From contig DMNP01000416.1 of NCBI GenBank assembly GCA_003452695.1, positions 1 through 6,446 of the forward strand: a stretch of 6,446 bases of DNA, read 5' to 3'. Positions 1 through 3,903 of the stretch are shown here, piece by piece. The position numbers and the translations under genes were made by a program. Source of the DNA: Eggerthellaceae bacterium (lineage in GTDB: Bacteria; Actinomycetota; Coriobacteriia; Coriobacteriales; Eggerthellaceae). The notes under the pieces are model-generated. The model did no database searches. It was not told the origin of the DNA and worked only from the letters and a program-made list of their open reading frames with translations. Within the stretch, counting starts at the first letter, position 1; each line of letters opens with the position of its first letter.

Positions 1-632
1 CGCTCGTCTGCAGGCAGGCTTTCCTGGAACAGCACGGCAAACACCAGGCAGATGGCCCCGAAGATGGCAAGCGCCACGAACGATGCCCGCCACGAGAAGA
101 ACTGCAGCAGAATGCCCCCGACCAGCGGCGCCACCACCGGCCCGACCACCGCGAGCACCTGGATGATGGATATCATCTGCTCGCGGCGCTCCGGCACGAA
201 GCAGTCCTTCACCAGCGCCATGCTCACGGCCATGAGCGTGCCCGCTCCGAGCGCCTGCACCAGGCGCGCGCCGATAAGCGCGCCGATGGTCGGGGCCAAG
301 GCGCACAGCACGCTTCCCGCCAGATAGGCCACCAGACATCCCACGAGCACCGGCTTGCGCCCGATGCGGTCCGAAACCGGCCCGAACAGAAGGGTGGCAA
401 CGGTCTGTACCAGGAAGAAGCCCATCAGCGTGAAGTTCACCATCTGCTCGGTCGTGTTGAAATAGCCGGGCAGCGATGGCACGGCGGGCGTGTACATGTC
501 GATGGAAAACGGGATTATCGTGTTCGCCAAGATGATGAACACGACCAAGCCCATCTGGCCGAGCTGGGCTTGCGGGCGGCACAGCCAAGCGGCTCTGCGC
601 GCGCCCTGATTGTCGAGGGAAGAAGAAGTCAT
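1..632 (-). CDS. Bcr/CflA-type MFS drug/proton antiporter, N-terminal half (cut by left edge)
   Basis: The first 210 codons of a major facilitator transporter are present and the frame runs off the left edge; the family is usually about 400 residues with 12 membrane helices. Reading from the ATG at 632-630, helix 1 is residues about 27-44, followed by DMYTPAVP (45-52), a signature typical of the Bcr/CflA branch. The helix 2-3 loop holds MFS motif A (GPVSDRIGRKP, 84-94, with D88, R89, R92 and K93). A motif B-like RLVQALGAG starts at R123. Helix 5 carries the antiporter motif C (GP at 164-165, GG at 172-173), which in this family marks drug:H+ antiporters of the inner membrane. From the family it should export a small hydrophobic or aromatic compound; the substrate cannot be read from the sequence. 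It lies downstream of the URO-D-type methyltransferase on the same strand, with 110 bp between them. No Shine-Dalgarno precedes the ATG, and an extended -10 box sits right in front of it. The family call is firm; the exact start is less certain. Confidence 0.9.
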   Translation of the reverse strand, partial: MTSSSLDNQGARRAAWLCRPQAQLGQMGLVVFIILANTIIPFSIDMYTPAVPSLPGYFNTTEQMVNFTLMGFFLVQTVATLLFGPVSDRIGRKPVLVGCLVAYLAGSVLCALAPTIGALIGARLVQALGAGTLMAVSMALVKDCFVPERREQMISIIQVLAVVGPVVAPLVGGILLQFFSWRASFVALAIFGAICLVFAVLFQESLPADE

Positions 633-640
633 GGTGCGTA

Positions 641-649
641 ACTATACCA
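641..649 (-). promoter_or_regulatory. Extended -10 promoter just upstream of the MFS gene (possible leaderless start)
   Basis: On the minus strand the sequence reads TGGTATAGT: a TG one base ahead of a -10 hexamer TATAGT (646-641), five of six matches to TATAAT. Only eight bases separate the hexamer from the ATG at 632. Transcription would therefore start at or within about three bases of the start codon, and there is no Shine-Dalgarno. No -35 match is seen at 16-18 bp spacing, where the hairpin lies; an extended -10 can compensate for that. Leaderless mRNAs are common in actinobacteria, so this is plausible, but it is a sequence inference only. Confidence 0.5.
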
Positions 650-682
650 GAAGGCGCAGCCAGCCCTGCTGGCTGCGCCTTC
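650..682. repeat. Perfect 15-bp inverted repeat with 3-nt loop at the end of the methyltransferase gene
   Basis: The arms GAAGGCGCAGCCAGC (650-664) and GCTGGCTGCGCCTTC (668-682) are exact reverse complements around the loop CCT (665-667). The structure lies 60 bp past the stop codon of the methyltransferase gene and directly abuts the extended -10 box of the MFS gene. No run of T follows on either strand, so it is not a classical intrinsic terminator. It may stabilise the 3' end of the methyltransferase mRNA, end transcription weakly or with Rho, or insulate the two genes. Confidence 0.75.
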
Positions 683-742
683 GCGTTGCCGACAATTACC
701 GCGCAATCGCTTCGCCGGCATGCCGCCGACGCAACGTGCGTT

Positions 743-1795
743 CTAGCCGAAGATCACCTGCAGCTCCAGGCGAGCGTTTTCCAGCTCTTCGATGGAAAAG
801 CCGAACATCTCCGAATTCACGATGTCCATGGCCTTGCACAGCTCCACATAGGTGCCCGAGAACGTGGAGCCCGGGCCGCCCTGGGTGATGCACGGAATAT
901 AGCTTTGGAACTCGTAGCCCTCCATGTGCTCGCGGGCCACCTTCATAACGTCTTCGGGAGTCCAACCCAGGAAATCCACGTCTTTGTTGTCGATGTTGCC
1001 CATGAAGGCGATCTGGCCCTTGTACTTGTCCAGCATTTCATGAATGTTGTTCGACTCCATGTTGCCCTGCCACACGTCGATGCCCATTTCTATCATGTAG
1101 GGCACGAGGTTGGCCGAATAGCTGTCGTTGTGATGGAACACGAATTCCACGCCGTGATCGTGGTAGTACCCGTAAATCTCCTTGTAGGGCTCGACGAAGA
1201 ACTCGGCGAACATTTCGGGACGCATGAACGAGTTGTTCTCGGTGCCCCAGTCGTCGTGATGGAAGATGGCCTCGGGGTGCAGGTGGTCGCAGATGCCCTC
1301 GGCCACGCGCAGCTCGTATTCGGTCAGGTACTTAATAAGGTCCTTCATCTCGTCGGGGTCGGTCATGTAGTACACGAGCGCTTCGTCGATAGAGCACAGG
1401 TGATGCGTCTGCTCGAACAGGCCGGCCACGATGAGCGGGGCGGCATAGGCCTTGCCGGACGAGGTCACCTTCTCGTATTCAGCTTGCCACACTTCCCATT
1501 CGGCTTCGGGGAAATCGGTGGTCGGGGCCTTCACGTATTCCTTCCAGTCCTCGATGTCCTTCACCACCAGCTTGTCCGGCGTGTGCACCGGGAACGAACC
1601 CGGCGTACCGACCGGCCAGCTGTTCGTAACGCCCCAAGCGTTGACCACGTTCATGTCGCCTTCGCTGAGCAGCGCGCCCGAGTGGATGATCTGCGGGTGC
1701 ATCATGAGGTAGATGCCCTCGTAGTTGTTGACGAAGCGATCGGGCTTGCCTCCGTCGATAATGGTCTGGCGCAGGTTTTCCTTTGCGGTGAGCAT
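743..1795 (-). CDS. URO-D-superfamily (MtaA/CmuA/MtvB-like) corrinoid-dependent methyltransferase homologue
   Basis: This 350-residue cytoplasmic protein has the TIM-barrel pattern of the uroporphyrinogen decarboxylase superfamily, in the branch of anaerobic methyltransferases rather than heme-pathway HemE. The N-terminal RQAGRY signature of HemE is absent. Visible blocks are FHHDDWG (178-184), MRPEMFAEFFVEPYKEI (191-207), FHHNDSYSANLVPYMIEMGID (220-240), VWQG (241-244), FMGNID (264-269) and PCITQGGPG (301-309). Characterised relatives move a methyl group between a methylated substrate (methanol, methylamines, chloromethane or aryl methyl ethers) or a cofactor thiol and a corrinoid protein. 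In MtaA/MtbA-type enzymes zinc is held by an HxC motif and a later Cys. Here the HxC place reads H221-H222-N223-D224, and C302 is the only plausible later Cys, so metal or substrate chemistry may differ. The start is supported by AAGGAGG (1806-1800), four bases ahead of the ATG. It is divergent from a PucR-type regulator and followed by an MFS transporter. No corrinoid protein gene is nearby. Superfamily is firm; substrate is unknown, with O- or N-demethylation a guess. Confidence 0.85.
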   Translation of the reverse strand: MLTAKENLRQTIIDGGKPDRFVNNYEGIYLMMHPQIIHSGALLSEGDMNVVNAWGVTNSWPVGTPGSFPVHTPDKLVVKDIEDWKEYVKAPTTDFPEAEWEVWQAEYEKVTSSGKAYAAPLIVAGLFEQTHHLCSIDEALVYYMTDPDEMKDLIKYLTEYELRVAEGICDHLHPEAIFHHDDWGTENNSFMRPEMFAEFFVEPYKEIYGYYHDHGVEFVFHHNDSYSANLVPYMIEMGIDVWQGNMESNNIHEMLDKYKGQIAFMGNIDNKDVDFLGWTPEDVMKVAREHMEGYEFQSYIPCITQGGPGSTFSGTYVELCKAMDIVNSEMFGFSIEELENARLELQVIFG

Positions 1796-1852
1796 GGAGC
1801 CTCCTTGTATCGGTCGGTACGGATTTGGCGAGCAAGCAAACGCTCTGGTTCG

Positions 1853-1883
1853 ATGATAGCGGGGTGAAGTGAGGTTGCGGCAA
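1853..1883 (-). promoter_or_regulatory. Candidate promoter of the methyltransferase gene
   Basis: On the minus strand TTGCCG (1883-1878, four of six to TTGACA) and TATCAT (1858-1853, five of six to TATAAT) are 19 bp apart, slightly long. The start site would fall near 1846, giving a leader of about 50 nt that includes the AAGGAGG ribosome site. The -35 box lies inside a small palindrome TTGCgGCAA (1875-1883). A second possible -10 on this strand, TAAAAT at 1903-1898, has no good -35. The assignment is tentative. Confidence 0.35.
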
Positions 1884-1890
1884 TCAGTAA

Positions 1891-1920
1891 TTGCGAAATT
1901 TTACAGCTTTGCACTACAAT
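1891..1920 (+). promoter_or_regulatory. Candidate promoter of the PucR-type regulator gene
   Basis: TTGCGA (1891-1896, four of six to TTGACA) is followed after 18 bp by TACAAT (1915-1920, five of six to TATAAT). Transcription would begin near 1927, leaving a leader of about 30 nt with GAGGTG (1945-1950) five bases before the ATG. The -10 box is wholly inside the palindrome at 1912-1928, so a protein bound there would block this promoter. Confidence 0.5.
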
Positions 1921-1928
1921 TTGTAGTG
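1912..1928. promoter_or_regulatory. Perfect 17-bp palindrome, candidate operator in the divergent control region
   Basis: CACTACAATTTGTAGTG consists of two exact 8-bp arms around the central T1920. It stands out as an AT-rich perfect dyad in a G+C-rich stretch, between two divergently transcribed genes. It covers the best -10 box of the regulator gene and would lie about 70 bp upstream of the proposed methyltransferase start site. This fits one site that represses the regulator and could activate the methyltransferase, but which protein binds is inferred from position only. Confidence 0.55.
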
Positions 1929-1955
1929 TCAGCTTAGATTAGGCGAGGTGAGCGC

Positions 1956-3596
1956 ATGAAGTTAGACGGAACTGCCGTTCATTATCTGCTGGCGCAGGAG
2001 TTCCAGGACGTGGAAGGCAGGCTGCTTACGCGCACCGCCCTGTACGACTACCCCACCCTGTACGACGAGAGCGCCGACATGCGCGGACTGGTGGTGCTCG
2101 CGCCGGATTTCGAGCGGCCGCATGCAGGCCTGCAACTGGAAAACGCGCTGGTCGTGTGTCTGGGCGAGGAGTCCGCCCAATCGGCATGGGACGCGGGCAT
2201 TTCCGCTGTGCTCATACGCGACGACGCGAGTTTCCAGCACGTGTACAACACCATGCAACGCACTTTCGTGCACAACGAGCGCTTCGATGCACAGCTGCGG
2301 GCCAGTGTGAGCATGCGCGCGGGGTTCCAATCGCTGCTGAACGCTTGCCTTTCCATGATGGAATACCCCTGCGCGCTGATAGACGAACAGTTTCGCCTGA
2401 TGTGCTGGACGCAGGGGATGGATGTAGCCGTGGGCGGAAGCGACGAGGTGGCTGCCGTGGGCGGCAAGGGGCCGGCTGGCGCGGACGGCGATGATGGGCC
2501 GGTTGCCATGGGCGGCGGCACGGCGCCGGCTACCCCGCAGACCAACCTCTTCGAGGGCGATCTGGTGGACATGTTCATGTCGTCGCGCGGCTATCGCTAC
2601 ATGCGCGCCAACCGCAACGTGTTCGCCATGCCCGGCCCGCACAACCTGATGATGAAGAACGTGTTTTCGCAGGGACGCCTGGTCGGGTCGTTGGTCATGC
2701 CGCATCGTGGAAACAAGCTGAGCGCGCGCTTCGTGCGATTCCTGCTGAATTACCTGAGCACCTTCGTTTCCGAGATGTATGGAATCATCGGGTCGTTCGG
2801 TCCCTCGTCATTCGAGTCGAGCCTGGTGAAAGGGGCCCTGGAAGGCGTGGTTGCGCACCGGCCCGCAGCCTACGGCGCCCTGCAGGCGGCACTTGTGGAA
2901 TGCGGGCACGAGGCGCACGGCGCCTACGTCGTGGCGCGCATCGACCGCAGCTTCACCAACGACGGAAGCGACGAGAGCGACTACATCGCGCAGCGCTTCG
3001 AGCTGGCTTGGCCCCACGCCTACTGCTTCAAGGACGGCGCAGGGCTGTTCATGCTGGTGGACACGCGGCGCGTTCCCGTAGGACCGTGGACGGACTACCG
3101 CGAAGCGCTGCCCATCGTCGCGCGCGACAACCTGGCCAAGGTGGGCATAAGCCGCCCGTTCTCGCATATGGCCGACATCGACTCGGCGCTCGTGCAAGCG
3201 AGCGACGCACTGGCATTCGGCAGCGATGCGGACCCGACCAATTGGTGCTACCGCTTCGACGACTACGCCTTTTCATGGCTGGTGGACAAGACCGTCGGCG
3301 CCGACCCCATCGGTGCAAGCTGCCACCCGGCCGTCGTGCAGTTGGAGCGCTTCGACGGCGAGCACGGCACGCAGCTGCTGGACACGCTGGCCGCGTTCAT
3401 GCGGTGCCGGTACAACGCATCGGCCGCGGCCGACGAGCTGTTCGTGGCGCGCTCCACGCTGCTCAACCGCCTGGAGCGCATCGGCGCCCTGACCGGCATC
3501 GACCTGGGCGACTTCGAGGAGCGACTGTACCTGGGCATGTCGCTTGCCATGGCAAACGCCCTCGCGGCCGAGAACAGGCCCGCCGGCGGCCGATGA
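1956..3596 (+). CDS. PucR/CdaR-type transcriptional regulator with C-terminal helix-turn-helix
   Basis: The 546-residue protein ends in a clear PucR C-terminal HTH (HTH_30 type), about residues 472-533. It runs from LLDTLAAFMRC through N487 and A490-A492 to ARSTLLNRLERIGALTGIDL (498-517), and the last 13 residues form a short tail. This domain binds DNA as a dimer in PucR, CdaR and related regulators of catabolic genes. Residues about 320-425 (from HGAYVVARID) resemble the GGDEF-like domain that precedes the HTH in this family. Residues about 1-150 and 198-280 look like the sensor part and were not matched to a named domain. Between them lies a Gly/Ala/Asp-rich, poorly conserved-looking stretch (about 156-197) with four consecutive G-X-Y triplets at 172-183. 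No signal peptide or membrane helix is seen, so it is cytoplasmic. GAGGTG five bases upstream supports the ATG. It is divergent from the methyltransferase gene, which it probably controls in response to that pathway's substrate. It ends before a good terminator. Family call firm; target and ligand inferred. Confidence 0.9.
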   Translation: MKLDGTAVHYLLAQEFQDVEGRLLTRTALYDYPTLYDESADMRGLVVLAPDFERPHAGLQLENALVVCLGEESAQSAWDAGISAVLIRDDASFQHVYNTMQRTFVHNERFDAQLRASVSMRAGFQSLLNACLSMMEYPCALIDEQFRLMCWTQGMDVAVGGSDEVAAVGGKGPAGADGDDGPVAMGGGTAPATPQTNLFEGDLVDMFMSSRGYRYMRANRNVFAMPGPHNLMMKNVFSQGRLVGSLVMPHRGNKLSARFVRFLLNYLSTFVSEMYGIIGSFGPSSFESSLVKGALEGVVAHRPAAYGALQAALVECGHEAHGAYVVARIDRSFTNDGSDESDYIAQRFELAWPHAYCFKDGAGLFMLVDTRRVPVGPWTDYREALPIVARDNLAKVGISRPFSHMADIDSALVQASDALAFGSDADPTNWCYRFDDYAFSWLVDKTVGADPIGASCHPAVVQLERFDGEHGTQLLDTLAAFMRCRYNASAAADELFVARSTLLNRLERIGALTGIDLGDFEERLYLGMSLAMANALAAENRPAGGR

Positions 3597-3903
3597 CGCG
3601 GGATGCGGCGCCGCGCGCCAAGAGCCCTTGCGGCCCCGCGAAGGACACCCGGCCGTTCGGGCGCGCATGAAGCGCGATGCCAGATGCCGCATTCCTTGCG
3701 CCATTGCGGCCTTCGGCTCCCGGCCATTGCGCTCGGGGCGCGTCGGGGCATAAGAGGGCCCCGTTATGCCCCTTGCTTTTTCAGGCGCAGTCCGTCGGTA
3801 TCCCGAGCTGCGAAAACGCTTCACCGGCGCGTTCGCTCATGGCGAAAGGGGCTAAATAGCGTCCTATTAGGCCGCCCTCTTCCAGAGAATGAAGTTAAGC
3901 GCC
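3597..3903. other. 307-bp gap between convergent genes
   Basis: The gap separates the 3' ends of the regulator (plus strand) and the membrane transferase (minus strand). Apart from the terminator at 3745-3781 I see no convincing gene: short frames here lack ribosome sites or overlap the real genes. Part of the right half (about 3782-3900) is less G+C-rich, and it holds weak imperfect hairpins such as TTCGC/GCGAA at 3832-3846. No obvious terminator with a T run serves the minus-strand gene ending at 3904. Confidence 0.6.
3745..3781 (+). terminator. Intrinsic terminator of the PucR-type regulator gene
   Basis: The arms GGGGCATAA (3745-3753) and TTATGCCCC (3764-3772) form a perfect 9-bp stem around a 10-nt loop and are followed by TTGCTTTTT (3773-3781). 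The T run lies only on the plus-strand side, so it ends transcription coming from the regulator. It sits about 150 nt past the stop codon, giving a long 3' untranslated end. Confidence 0.8.

Noticed and set aside
650..682. Classical Rho-independent terminator of the methyltransferase gene
   Set aside because: The hairpin is perfect, but no T run follows on the minus strand (TGGTATAG) or on the plus strand (GCGTTGCC).
716..725. 10-bp palindrome CGGCATGCCG
   Set aside because: Short G+C-rich palindromes are expected by chance in such DNA and nothing else marks it as a site.
743..1795. Heme-pathway uroporphyrinogen decarboxylase (HemE)
   Set aside because: The N-terminal RQAGRY signature and its substrate-binding arginines are missing, and the context is a regulator and a transporter rather than heme genes.
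686..1867. Plus-strand open frame of 393 codons opposite the methyltransferase gene
   Set aside because: It is a mirror frame of a strongly supported gene, gives a His/Val-rich protein with no recognisable domain, and has no ribosome site.
3832..3846. Small hairpin TTCGC/GCGAA as terminator for the membrane transferase gene
   Set aside because: It has only five base pairs, and the T run precedes it rather than follows it on the minus strand.
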